From positions 1-41,044 of the forward strand of contig CANLCC010000018.1 in the NCBI GenBank assembly GCA_947488815.1: a stretch of DNA of 41,044 bases, in the 5' to 3' direction. This DNA is from CAIQIA01 sp945861105. GTDB lineage: Bacteria; Cyanobacteriota; Cyanobacteriia; PCC-6307; Cyanobiaceae. The notes under the pieces were generated by a model. The model did no database searches, was not told the DNA's origin, and saw only the letters and a program-made list of their open reading frames with translations. The position numbers were made by a program, and so were the translations under genes. Position 1 is the first letter of the stretch; each line of letters begins with the position of its first letter. This document shows positions 24,819 through 34,626 of the stretch, piece by piece.

Positions 24819-25616
24819 TCACGGCCCGGCCGCCAGGAGCCGTTCGAAGAGCTCCTGCGCCCCTGGGCTGCCGCCCTGTTGCAGCGGCCGGCAATCGAGG
24901 CTGTTGAGCAGCAGGGCCGGTCGGTCGGTCGGGAGATCTGCCGGCAGCACCGCCTCGCGGAGCAGCCCGAGGGCCAGGCCCCGGCCGCGCATGATGCCGG
25001 GCAGGCAGCCGCTCGTCAGGGGGGGTGTGAGCCAGCCGCCGTCCAGGTCCGCCAGCAGCAGGTTGGCGCTGCTGCCGCAGCAGAGGCGGCCGTCGCTGCT
25101 GCGCAGCAGGGCATCGTCGGCACCACGATGGCGCGCTTCGAGCCGGGCCAGCACGGCAGCGGTGTAGGCGAGGGTCTTGCAGCTGCTCAGCGGATCGCCG
25201 GCCTGCCGCCGCAGCTGCCGGCTCACCACCACCTGCAGGGGGCGATGGCTGGGGGAATGGGGATGAAGCGTCAACCAGAACCGACCGGCCCCGGTGGCGG
25301 GTCGGTCGAGCCCCCGGCCGCCCCCGCCTGCGCTCCAGTTGAGCCGCAGGGCCCCTGCCTCCAGGCCGCTGCGTGCCACGGCCTCGTCGATCAGCGGCAG
25401 CAGCCATGGGCTGGTGGGCGGTGGCGGCAGCTGCAGCAGCCGGGCCCCGGCCTGCCACCGCTGCAGATGGTCTTCGAGGGCCCAGGGGCGGCCATCGCGC
25501 ACAAGCACCGTCTCGAACACCCCGTCCGCCAGGGTCAGCCCCCGGTCATCCAGGGGCAGGGTGAGGCTTGCGGGGGGCCCCCAGCGACCGTCGATCCAGG
25601 CAAGGGCGTCCGCCAT
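24819..25616 (-). CDS. pabC: Class IV aminotransferase, probable aminodeoxychorismate lyase
   Basis: A 265-residue PLP enzyme of fold type IV. K147 in SSCKTLAYTAAVLARLEAR is the expected Schiff-base lysine, DDRGLTLADGVFETVLVRDGRPWALEDHLQRW (23-54) is the family N-terminus and CGSSANLLLADLDG holds the phosphate-cup residues. Aminodeoxychorismate lyase releases 4-aminobenzoate for folate. That assignment over branched-chain or D-amino-acid transaminase rests mainly on its position 4 bases after pabB. The ATG at 25616 is chosen because upstream residues look antisense-derived. Confidence 0.85.
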   Translation of the reverse strand: MADALAWIDGRWGPPASLTLPLDDRGLTLADGVFETVLVRDGRPWALEDHLQRWQAGARLLQLPPPPTSPWLLPLIDEAVARSGLEAGALRLNWSAGGGGRGLDRPATGAGRFWLTLHPHSPSHRPLQVVVSRQLRRQAGDPLSSCKTLAYTAAVLARLEARHRGADDALLRSSDGRLCCGSSANLLLADLDGGWLTPPLTSGCLPGIMRGRGLALGLLREAVLPADLPTDRPALLLNSLDCRPLQQGGSPGAQELFERLLAAGP

Positions 25617-25620
25617 GGCT

Positions 25621-26946
25621 TCAGGCCAGGGCCTCCAGGATCGGCTGCACCTTCCAGCCCAGTTCGTCGGCCTCGAGGGTCGGGTCCGAGTCGGCCACGA
25701 TGCCGCCGCCGCCATGGAGCCGCAGGCGCCGTCCCCGCTGCAGCACGCTGCGGATGAGGATGCTGCTGTCGAAACTGCCGTCGGCCCCCAGCCGAAACAG
25801 CGAGCCGCAGTACGGACCCCGGGGGACCGGTTCCAGTGCGGCCAGCCGCTGGCAGGCCCGCACCTTGGGGGCGCCGCTGATCGACCCCCCCGGCCAGCAG
25901 GCCCTGAGCAGATCCACCACCCCCAGCCCTGGCCGCAGCTGGCCGGTCACCACCGAGGTGAGGTGGTGCACCTGGGCATAGCTCTCCAGTCCCAGCAGCT
26001 GGGGCACGTGGATCGAGCCGGGTCGGCAGACGCGGCCCAGGTCGTTGCGCAGCAGGTCGACGATCATCACGTTTTCGGCCCGGTCCTTGGGGTCGCAGAC
26101 CAGAGCCGCGGCACTGGCGGCGTCGGCCTCCGGCTGCGGGTGGCGTGGGCGGGTGCCCTTGATCGGCCGCGTCTCGATGGTGCCGTTGGGGTCCAGCCGC
26201 AGGAACCGTTCCGGCGACGCCGACAGCACCGCCTCCCCCTCCGGACCCAGGGCCAGGCCCGCGAACGGTGCCGGGCAGTGACGGCGCAGGCGGTCGTAGA
26301 GGGCCAGGGGGTCGGCGGCCGCCGGCAGCAGCGCCTCGCAGCAGGCGGTGAGGTTGGCCTGGAACAGATCACCGGCGGCGATCCAGTGCTGCAGCTCCTG
26401 CACCTGGGCGGCATACCGGGCCGGTGGTGTGTGCCAGTGCCACTGGTCGGCGGGCAGCCCCGGCCAGGGGGCCAGTGCCGGCGGGGCGGTGGTGTCGGGG
26501 GGCAGCAGCTCGTCGATGCGACGGGCCAGCTGTCGCAGCCGGGCGCCGTCGTGGCCTTCAAGCCACAGCTGCCGGTCTGAACGGCGGAAATGCAGCAGCG
26601 GATCGTGGCGCACGGCCCAGAGCACGGCCATGTCGGTGGCGGGCCAGTGGTCGCCGGGCTCCACCCAGCTGCCGGCTTCATAGGCCAGCCAGCCCAGCCA
26701 GTCGCCCCCCACCGCTGCCGACCGGCCCACCGCCTCTTCCAGGGCCGCGAAGGGGTCACGGGCGCCCACGTCCTGGGGGCGGCCGCGGCAGCAGAGCACC
26801 TCCTGCGGTGCCACCGCCAGCACTCCGCCGTCCCCGAGGGGGCTGTCATCGCCGTCAAGCAGCACCAGCCCCCGGCGGCCCTGGTCTGCAGCGAGGGCCT
26901 GGGCGAGGGTCCACGGATCCCGCCAGGCCAGGGGCCGCCGTTCCAT
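25621..26946 (-). CDS. pabB: Aminodeoxychorismate synthase component I
   Basis: Chorismate-using enzyme of folate synthesis, 441 residues. PIKGT (261-265) with K263 separates PabB from anthranilate synthase, which has PIAGT. GDLFQANLT (192-200), ENVMIVDLLRNDLGRV and GGSISGAPKVRACQ (353-366) are chorismate-binding family signatures. The N-terminal 150 residues are shorter and less conserved than in most PabB. It makes 4-amino-4-deoxychorismate with a glutaminase partner not present in this window. It starts one base after the queC stop and is followed by pabC after 4 bases, forming a queC-pabB-pabC operon. Confidence 0.93.
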   Translation of the reverse strand: MERRPLAWRDPWTLAQALAADQGRRGLVLLDGDDSPLGDGGVLAVAPQEVLCCRGRPQDVGARDPFAALEEAVGRSAAVGGDWLGWLAYEAGSWVEPGDHWPATDMAVLWAVRHDPLLHFRRSDRQLWLEGHDGARLRQLARRIDELLPPDTTAPPALAPWPGLPADQWHWHTPPARYAAQVQELQHWIAAGDLFQANLTACCEALLPAAADPLALYDRLRRHCPAPFAGLALGPEGEAVLSASPERFLRLDPNGTIETRPIKGTRPRHPQPEADAASAAALVCDPKDRAENVMIVDLLRNDLGRVCRPGSIHVPQLLGLESYAQVHHLTSVVTGQLRPGLGVVDLLRACWPGGSISGAPKVRACQRLAALEPVPRGPYCGSLFRLGADGSFDSSILIRSVLQRGRRLRLHGGGGIVADSDPTLEADELGWKVQPILEALA

Positions 26947-26947
26947 C

Positions 26948-27667
26948 TCAGGACGGGCCGGCACCGGCCAGGTCGGGTCGACCGGCGGCCACCAGGGCCG
27001 CGTCGCGGATACGGCAGCTGTCGCAGACCCCACAGGGCCGCTCGCCGCCGCTGTAACAGCTCCAGGTGTCCGCGATGGGCACCCCCAGCCGCAGGGCCTC
27101 ACGCACGATGCGGGGCTTGTCCCAGGTCACCAGCGGCGCCCACAGGCGGGCCCCGCGACCCTCGCGGCCGCTGCGGCTGGCCAGGTCGGCGAGGGTCTGG
27201 AAGGCATCGAGATAGTCGGGCCGGCAGTCGGGATAGCCCGAATAGTCGACGGCGTTGACGCCCAGCACCAGCCGATCGGCCCCACGGGCTTCGGCCAGGC
27301 TCAGCCCGAGGGCGATGAAGACGGTGTTGCGGCCGGGCACATAGGTGCTGGGAATCACGCCGGGCTGCACGCCGTCCTGGGGCAGATCGAGATGGCGGTC
27401 GGTGAGCGACGAACCGCCCCAGGCCGCCAGGTCGATCGCCACCTCGTGGTGGTCGGTCAGCCCCAGCCGCTGGGCGAGCTGGCGGGCCGCGGTGAGCTCA
27501 CGCCGATGGCGCTGGCCGTAGTCGAACGACAGGCCGATCACGCGGTGGCCGGCCTCGAGCACCAGCGCGGCGGCTGTGGCCGAATCGAGGCCGCCGGACA
27601 GCAGGGCGACCGCCAGCGGTGGGTCAGCCGCAGCGCTGGGCTCGTCAGGGCGGCGCACGGTGTCCAC
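26948..27667 (-). CDS. queC: 7-cyano-7-deazaguanine synthase
   Basis: ATP-dependent enzyme converting 7-carboxy-7-deazaguanine to preQ0 for queuosine tRNA modification; 239 residues. The PP-loop SGGLDS is at 24-29, and a zinc site is formed by C204, C212, C215 and C218 (CYSGGERPCGVCDSC). VPGRNTVFIALGLSLAEARGAD and GVNAVDYSGYPDCRPDYLDAFQ are typical of QueC. The start is GTG at 27667; the first 18 residues are a non-conserved extension. queE, for the preceding step, lies 3 kb away on the same strand. Confidence 0.95.
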   Translation of the reverse strand: MDTVRRPDEPSAAADPPLAVALLSGGLDSATAAALVLEAGHRVIGLSFDYGQRHRRELTAARQLAQRLGLTDHHEVAIDLAAWGGSSLTDRHLDLPQDGVQPGVIPSTYVPGRNTVFIALGLSLAEARGADRLVLGVNAVDYSGYPDCRPDYLDAFQTLADLASRSGREGRGARLWAPLVTWDKPRIVREALRLGVPIADTWSCYSGGERPCGVCDSCRIRDAALVAAGRPDLAGAGPS

Positions 27668-27763
27668 GCGGACCGTCGGGGCTGCTGTTCACTCTGACCG
27701 ATGGCGGTGGCTGACGGGGGTTCCGCCCGAGGGCAGCATGCGATCAGTGATGGCGACATCCCC

Positions 27764-28279
27764 ATGGGTCTGTGTTCCGCCCGCGCTGCGGGCCTGGCGA
27801 TGGCGTTGCTGACCGCGGCCCTGCCTGCGGCCGCGGTGCCCTACCTCGACCTCAATCCCTATCCGCAGGCAGCGGCCGGCCAGCAGCGCTGGGTGTTCCA
27901 GCTCAACCCGCTGCTGCGCCCCTCCCCGGATGCCGGCATCAGCGCCAACCCGGCCGACTGGCGGGTGCAGCTGATCGTGGGTCGCGAGCTCGAGGTGGAC
28001 TGCAACACGCACCATTACGCCGGTCAGCTGCGGCGGGAGAGTGTCCCCGGGTGGGGGTATCCGGTGGTGCGACTTGACCGTCTCGGCCCGCTGATCGCCA
28101 CCCGTCGTGCCTGCCCGGACCAGTCCCCCGAGCGCCGCTTCGTCAGCCTCGCGGGGGAGCCTTTTCTGCTGCCGTACAACGTCAGCTTGCCGGTGGTGGT
28201 CTATGTGCCCGAAGGTGTCCAGGTGCGCTGGCGCCTCTGGAAGGCCGAGGCCGAGAGCCGCGAGGCCTCGATCCGCTGA
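27764..28279 (+). CDS. Ecotin-type serine protease inhibitor with Arg at P1
   Basis: A 171-residue exported protein: a hydrophobic signal (LAMALLTAALPAAA, 11-24) is followed by LNPYPQAAAGQQRWVFQLNP, the ecotin N-terminus. LEVDCNTHHYAGQLRRESVPGWGY and VVVYVPEGVQVRWRLWKAEAE are clear ecotin motifs. The disulfide pair is C80 and C117. The reactive loop reads IATRRACPD where Escherichia coli ecotin has VSTMMACPD, so P1 and P1' are R114 and R115 in place of two Met, which predicts preference for trypsin-like proteases. The ATG at 27764 gives the best signal peptide; 27701 is an alternative. It diverges from queC and converges on the RTX gene, 10 bases away. Confidence 0.88.
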   Translation: MGLCSARAAGLAMALLTAALPAAAVPYLDLNPYPQAAAGQQRWVFQLNPLLRPSPDAGISANPADWRVQLIVGRELEVDCNTHHYAGQLRRESVPGWGYPVVRLDRLGPLIATRRACPDQSPERRFVSLAGEPFLLPYNVSLPVVVYVPEGVQVRWRLWKAEAESREASIR

Positions 28280-28289
28280 CAGGCGGAGG

Positions 28290-30317
28290 TCAGGCCAGGC
28301 TGCGGACCAGCCCCTCACTCCAGGTGGGCAGGCTGCCACTGCTCAGCTGAAGCTCCTGGCGGGCTCCGTTGTCCAGTCCAACGGTGAGCAGATTGGTGCC
28401 GATCCCGGAGAGCACTTTGATTCCATCGGCCAGCACCAGCAGGTCCTCGTTGCTGAAATCCAGCAGCAGGTCGCGGCCCGAAAGCTGATCCGCGGTGATC
28501 AACAGTTGATCGGCACCGGCCCCGAGGGCAACCCGATCGCTGCCGCTGCCGCTGCGGACCACGTCGTCACTGGCCCTGGCATCAATCAGGTCATCGCCGG
28601 CGCCGGCACGGATGAAATCCCGGCCCGCTGAGCCAATGATTGTGTCGTTGCCTCCGCGGGTGTGGATGTAGTTGTCGATCTCGGCGAGGAGGCCCCGGGC
28701 GGCCACGTCAATGGTTTCACTTGTACCGTCGACCGCTTCGACGGTCTGCGACCGATCGACTTGGGTGCGGCCAGAGCCGGAGCCCACGCCCAGCATCACC
28801 ACATCGCTGGAATCGGAATTGCTGGGGAAGTCGGCACTGAAGCCTCCATCCTCGTTCTTGCAGGTGAAGCTGCCTGCTTTGGGCAGGCGGGAGGGGTCCA
28901 CCAGCTGGCCAGGACGTGCCTCCAGATCCTGGGCCGACACAATGGCAGGCGCTTCGTAACCCCAGCGCAGCTGCGTTGAATCAAGGCTCAGGCCCAGGGC
29001 GCCAGGACCCTGGACCACGGCCACCAGGTCATCACTGCTGCCGATGCCGGCCAGACCATCCCGGTTCGCATAGATGCAGGTGGCATCCGAAAGCCCCACC
29101 GTGCACGACTGCAGTTCGTAGTCCCCTTTGGCGCCGGCGAGGGCGATGGCATCTGCGGCCTCAAAATCCTGGATCGCGGCATACCCCTGGCCGCTCGCGG
29201 TCCCGAAGTCCAGGTAATAATCCTTGAGGCGGCTGCCAAGCACGAACACGTCAGCGCCGGGGGCTCCGATCAGCACATCGGTTTCCCCCTGGCCGGGGAG
29301 GGCTGCATCGGGATCGACACCGATGAGCGTGTCATCACCGAGGCCACCGATGAGCACATCGGTGCCGCCACGGCCGACCTGCACATCGTTGTCATCGCTG
29401 CCCATGAGAATGTCGTTGGCGGGGCCGCCGACGGCATCGATGGCTTCCGGGTCGATGACCCATTGGAAGGTGGTGGCATCCATCAGGTCAAGGCTGCGGG
29501 CCGCCGGACCCTGCACCTGGGCGATCAGGTCGTCGTAGACGCTGATGCCGGGCTTGCCATCGCGGTTGTAGTAGATGGCGGTGGCCTGAGACAGTCCAAC
29601 CGTCGTTTCGACCAGTTCGTAATTGCCCATCTGATCGCATTCCAGGACGATCTGATCACCCTTTTCAAAGTCCTGGATCGCCGCATAACTGGTGGCGCCG
29701 CGCCCTACCACGTCTTTGTGGTAAATGCCGTAATGACCCCCCAGCACAAAGCGATCCTTGCCGGGACCACCGATCAGCACATCGATCTCTTCATGGCCCG
29801 GCAATGGCATTTCGGTGTGCACGCCGGAGACCACATCATCGCCATCCCCGCCGATCACCACGTCGCTGCCCATGCAGCCAGAGAGCACATCGTTGCCCTC
29901 GGTGCCGATTACAATGTCATTGGAGGGCAGTCCCACAGCAATGGCGACGCCCTCCGGGATCTTCCAGATGAACGTTGCGGCATCCATCAGATCCAGGCTG
30001 GCGGCTGCCGGGCCCGACACTTCGGCGATCAGATCGCCGGCATCGCTGCTGCGATGTTCACCCACATAAAAGATGCAGAACCCGCCGTTGTCGTGGCCGT
30101 GGTGGTTGCCGGGGATCAGCTGGTAGTCGCCCAGCTCGTCACAGTCGAGCTGGATGCGATCACCTTTCTGGAAGTCGGTGATCACGGCATAGCCATCCTT
30201 GGCCTCCAGGCTCACCACAAACGTGCGCGAGGCTGCGTCCTGCGACACCGGTGGCTCGTAGGACGTGCGGGTGGCGCCGTCGGCCAGCGGTTTGGTCGTG
30301 TGAACGTGAACGGCCAT
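28290..30317 (-). CDS. Large RTX-repeat calcium-binding protein with a triplicated module
   Basis: A 675-residue acidic protein without an N-terminal signal peptide. Hemolysin-type nonapeptide repeats (GGxGxDxxx) lie at about 133-190, 301-358 and 552-600, for example DVLIGGLGDDTLIG. Between them is a roughly 75-residue module present three times (43-119, 211-287, 379-452), each starting YAxIxDFxxxD and ending with a SLDL...FxW-like close. The C-terminal 60 residues (LLITADQLSGRDLLLDF...) resemble the end of type I secreted proteins, so export by an ABC-type secretion system is inferred, though none is encoded here. A role at the cell surface or as a toxin or adhesin cannot be settled. Confidence 0.82.
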   Translation of the reverse strand: MAVHVHTTKPLADGATRTSYEPPVSQDAASRTFVVSLEAKDGYAVITDFQKGDRIQLDCDELGDYQLIPGNHHGHDNGGFCIFYVGEHRSSDAGDLIAEVSGPAAASLDLMDAATFIWKIPEGVAIAVGLPSNDIVIGTEGNDVLSGCMGSDVVIGGDGDDVVSGVHTEMPLPGHEEIDVLIGGPGKDRFVLGGHYGIYHKDVVGRGATSYAAIQDFEKGDQIVLECDQMGNYELVETTVGLSQATAIYYNRDGKPGISVYDDLIAQVQGPAARSLDLMDATTFQWVIDPEAIDAVGGPANDILMGSDDNDVQVGRGGTDVLIGGLGDDTLIGVDPDAALPGQGETDVLIGAPGADVFVLGSRLKDYYLDFGTASGQGYAAIQDFEAADAIALAGAKGDYELQSCTVGLSDATCIYANRDGLAGIGSSDDLVAVVQGPGALGLSLDSTQLRWGYEAPAIVSAQDLEARPGQLVDPSRLPKAGSFTCKNEDGGFSADFPSNSDSSDVVMLGVGSGSGRTQVDRSQTVEAVDGTSETIDVAARGLLAEIDNYIHTRGGNDTIIGSAGRDFIRAGAGDDLIDARASDDVVRSGSGSDRVALGAGADQLLITADQLSGRDLLLDFSNEDLLVLADGIKVLSGIGTNLLTVGLDNGARQELQLSSGSLPTWSEGLVRSLA

Positions 30318-30425
30318 GACAGAGTGATCGCCAACTTAGAGGGAGCTGAGACGAGCTTAGCCCTCGCCCCGCGGATTGGGGCACGGCCTGGCGGTTCTTT
30401 TCACCCCCTTTCAGCCCGCGGCCCC

Positions 30426-31193
30426 TCAGCGCACTCCCAGCCACTTGTGGGTCTGCAGGCTCAGGCGCCAGGCGGGGTGGCGGCGCACGAAGGCGATCGC
30501 CAGCTCCTGGCCGCGGGGGCTGTCCCAGGCGGGCTGCAGCAGCAGGGCCGGAGCCTGGACCGCCTGCAGGGCCATCGCTTCGGCGAAGAACAGATCCGCT
30601 TCGGCTTCCACCACCACCTTGAGCTCCTGGCAGGCCGCCAGCAGCTCCTCGCGGGGTGGCCGGTGGCGCTTGGGGGAGAGGGTGATCCAGTCGAAGCGGC
30701 CGCTGAGCGGATCCACGCCGCTGGTTTCCAGGTGCAGGGCCCAGGGTCGCGGCAGCCCTCCCCCTGCTCCGGTGTCGACCTGGGCTGGGCTGGGGATGGC
30801 CTGACGCAGCGCGCTGCAGAGGGGAGCGAGATCGTGGTGAAGCGGTTCGCCGCCGGTGATCACCACGAAGGCGGCGCCGGCCTCTTGGGCGGCGCGGGCC
30901 TCGGCGGCCAGGGCGCTGAGGGTCCGCTGGGGATGCGCGATCTCGGGCCAGGAGTGCTTGGTGTCGCACCAGGCACAGCCCACCGTGCAGCCCGCCAGGC
31001 GGATGAAGAAGGCGCTGCGACCGGCGTGCAGACCTTCGCCCTGCAGCGAGTGGAAGGTTTCCACCACCGGCAGGGCGGCACTGGCGGGCGTGGCGGCGGC
31101 GACCGGCGCGGGGGTGATCACGGGCAGGGGGGCGTTAGCAGGGGCCGCGGCCGACAACCGCTTCAGCCTGGCAGCCTCGGCGGTGAACTCCAC
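30426..31193 (-). CDS. queE: 7-carboxy-7-deazaguanine synthase
   Basis: Radical SAM enzyme of queuosine biosynthesis, 255 residues. The cluster motif C69xxxC73xxC76 (AGCTVGCAWCD) follows VVETFHSLQGEGLHAGRSAFFIRL, the standard QueE start. VVITGGEPLHH and LHLETSG continue the family pattern. The start taken is GTG at 31193, which adds about 40 Ala/Pro-rich residues before the conserved part; an in-frame GTG near residue 25 is an alternative. It lies 15 bases downstream of pyrG on the same strand. Confidence 0.92.
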   Translation of the reverse strand: MEFTAEAARLKRLSAAAPANAPLPVITPAPVAAATPASAALPVVETFHSLQGEGLHAGRSAFFIRLAGCTVGCAWCDTKHSWPEIAHPQRTLSALAAEARAAQEAGAAFVVITGGEPLHHDLAPLCSALRQAIPSPAQVDTGAGGGLPRPWALHLETSGVDPLSGRFDWITLSPKRHRPPREELLAACQELKVVVEAEADLFFAEAMALQAVQAPALLLQPAWDSPRGQELAIAFVRRHPAWRLSLQTHKWLGVR

Positions 31194-31208
31194 GGCATGG
31201 ATCGGGGT

Positions 31209-32867
<1,659 letters not shown>

Positions 32868-32970
32868 GGGCTCCGCTGGCGACTCTCCAATCTACCGAGC
32901 CCTTCCAGGGCACCACCGCGGTGGGTTGCGATGCCCCATTGTGAACTCGCAACAGCCGGGAGACCTCGCG

Positions 32971-34032
32971 ATGGCCAACGCACCCGTTGTTTCCGATCCC
33001 ATCGATGCGGGCTTCCACGCGCTGCTGCGCGCAGGTGTGGACTTCGATCCGCTGTACCCCACCCGGCAGTTGGGGCCGCTGGCGGACCACCTGCCGATGG
33101 CCCTGTCTGCGCTCCATGCCCACGGTGCAAGCGAGGCAGACCTGCTGCGTTTCCGTGCGGCCTATGCGCGCAAGCTCGTGCCCGTGCGCGCGGCAGGGAC
33201 GGGCCCCATCTCGATCTCGGACGACTGGCAGTCTGCCCTCGGCTGTGAACCCGCCTATCCCGCGTTGCTGGCGGCGTTCACCCAGGAGATCTCGGCGGAC
33301 GGCCGCGACGCGGTGCTGCGCCGGTGGCTTCCCAGGCTGGTCGATGCGCTGGCCGTGCAGGCGCTGCATTCGCTGATCCGGGTGGCGGTGGCCACCACGC
33401 ATCCGGTGGACGAGGAACTCGCCGCCGCACTGGCCTACTGGTGTACCTCATACGTGGCCGTCCCGCGGCCTTCCGGCGAGCGCCGCGAGGGCTCGGTGGC
33501 AGACCTGTTTGCGGCCGTGCGCACGCATCCCGAGGGTGGCGCCCGGCCACTGCAGGAGAGTGGATTCGGTGCACGTCTGATCGAATTCGCTGGCCGGCCG
33601 GCGTTCGCGGAGATCTCCGGCTGGCGACCGCCGGCGATGGACCTTGCGGCAATGGCGCGTGAGGCGGCGCGCGTCTACCTCGGCACGGGCGACTTCTTCG
33701 CCTTGCACATGGTCACCGGCAGTCATGCGCTGCGGCTGTTGCTTCCCTGGCTGACGGAGCACGAGGCGGTGTTCGATCGCTGGTGGCAGGCGCTTGCCGC
33801 CACCTACGTGATCATCGGCGCGCCGGACTACTCGCGATGGTGCGAGGTGTGCGAGGCCGAGACGCTGCCAGAAGCGGGGGAGGTGCTCAACGCGGCCATC
33901 GCCTCGCTGGCGCACGACGATCCCGAGCACGTGGTGAAGCTGCTGTGGTCGGCGCGTGAAGAGTTCGCGTGCTACGGGTTTGCCGAGCACGCTCGCATCG
34001 TCGCGCGGCTCGTCGCGAAGCAGAAGGGGTAA
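32971..34032 (+). CDS. Questin oxidase-like family protein (DUF4243 type)
   Basis: A 353-residue soluble protein. Conserved histidine motifs of the questin oxidase-like family are visible: DHLPMALSAL (H40), ALHSLIRVA (H133), FALHMVTGSHALRLLL (H246, H252) and DDPEHVVKLLW (H320). Fungal members open the ring of the anthraquinone questin by a Baeyer-Villiger-type oxidation; the bacterial function is unknown. The ATG at 32971 has GGGAG eight bases upstream (32958-32962); an in-frame GTG lies 30 bases earlier. Heavy use of GCG and CGC codons looks somewhat unlike its neighbours, which may point to transfer, though this was judged by eye. It converges on the dps gene. Confidence 0.72.
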   Translation: MANAPVVSDPIDAGFHALLRAGVDFDPLYPTRQLGPLADHLPMALSALHAHGASEADLLRFRAAYARKLVPVRAAGTGPISISDDWQSALGCEPAYPALLAAFTQEISADGRDAVLRRWLPRLVDALAVQALHSLIRVAVATTHPVDEELAAALAYWCTSYVAVPRPSGERREGSVADLFAAVRTHPEGGARPLQESGFGARLIEFAGRPAFAEISGWRPPAMDLAAMAREAARVYLGTGDFFALHMVTGSHALRLLLPWLTEHEAVFDRWWQALAATYVIIGAPDYSRWCEVCEAETLPEAGEVLNAAIASLAHDDPEHVVKLLWSAREEFACYGFAEHARIVARLVAKQKG

Positions 34033-34061
34033 GGCGGCCGCCCCCAGCGGTGGCTCGTGCC

Positions 34062-34547
34062 TCAGCCCTCGAGCAGGCTGCGCAGCATCCAGGCCGTCTT
34101 TTCATGCACCAGCAGGCGGGCGTTGATCAGGTCGGCGCTGGGGCCGTCCTTGGCCTCCTCGGCCAGGGGCAGGATCGACCGGGCCGTGCGCACCAGCGCC
34201 TCGTGGCCCTGCACCAGTTCGGCCACCATCGCCAGGGCCGCCGGCACTTCGGTGCTCTCGGGGATGCTGGAGAGTTCAGCGAGGCGGCGGTAGCCGAAGG
34301 GGGCCGGATGGCCGAGGGCGCGGATGCGTTCGGCGATCTCGTCGAGGGCGGTCCAGAGCTCGGTGTACTGCTGCATGAACATCAGGTGCAGCGTGTTGAA
34401 CATCGGCCCGGTCACGTTCCAGTGGAAGCCGTGGGTCTTGGCGTAGAGCACCGTGCTGTCGGCCAGCAGCCTGCCCAGGGCTTCGGCGATGCCGGCGCGC
34501 TGGTCGGCGGGGATGCCGATGTCAATGGCGGGGGCGGTGCTGGTCAT
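34062..34547 (-). CDS. dps: Dps-family ferritin-like DNA-protecting protein
   Basis: A 161-residue four-helix protein that stores iron and shields DNA from peroxide as a dodecamer. THGFHWNVTGPMFNTLHLMF (38-57) and ALDEIAERIRALG (67-79) are Dps signatures. Inter-subunit ferroxidase ligands H42, H54, D69 and E73 are present, but the position that is usually Asp or Glu four residues after H54 is M58. Iron oxidation may therefore be altered. It is a single gene, 79 bases after the sigma factor stop on the same strand. Confidence 0.92.
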   Translation of the reverse strand: MTSTAPAIDIGIPADQRAGIAEALGRLLADSTVLYAKTHGFHWNVTGPMFNTLHLMFMQQYTELWTALDEIAERIRALGHPAPFGYRRLAELSSIPESTEVPAALAMVAELVQGHEALVRTARSILPLAEEAKDGPSADLINARLLVHEKTAWMLRSLLEG

Positions 34548-34626
34548 GGGGGTGTGGCGGCAGGTCCGTGGGGGGCTTTGTCGGCAGGCTAGGCACGGTC
34601 TTGGCGCGTGGACCCCCGGTCAGGGT

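Noticed and set aside
28290..30317. Repeated GC-rich motifs as a possible CRISPR or DNA repeat array
   Set aside because: The repeats are at protein level (RTX nonapeptides and a 75-residue module) and are degenerate at DNA level.
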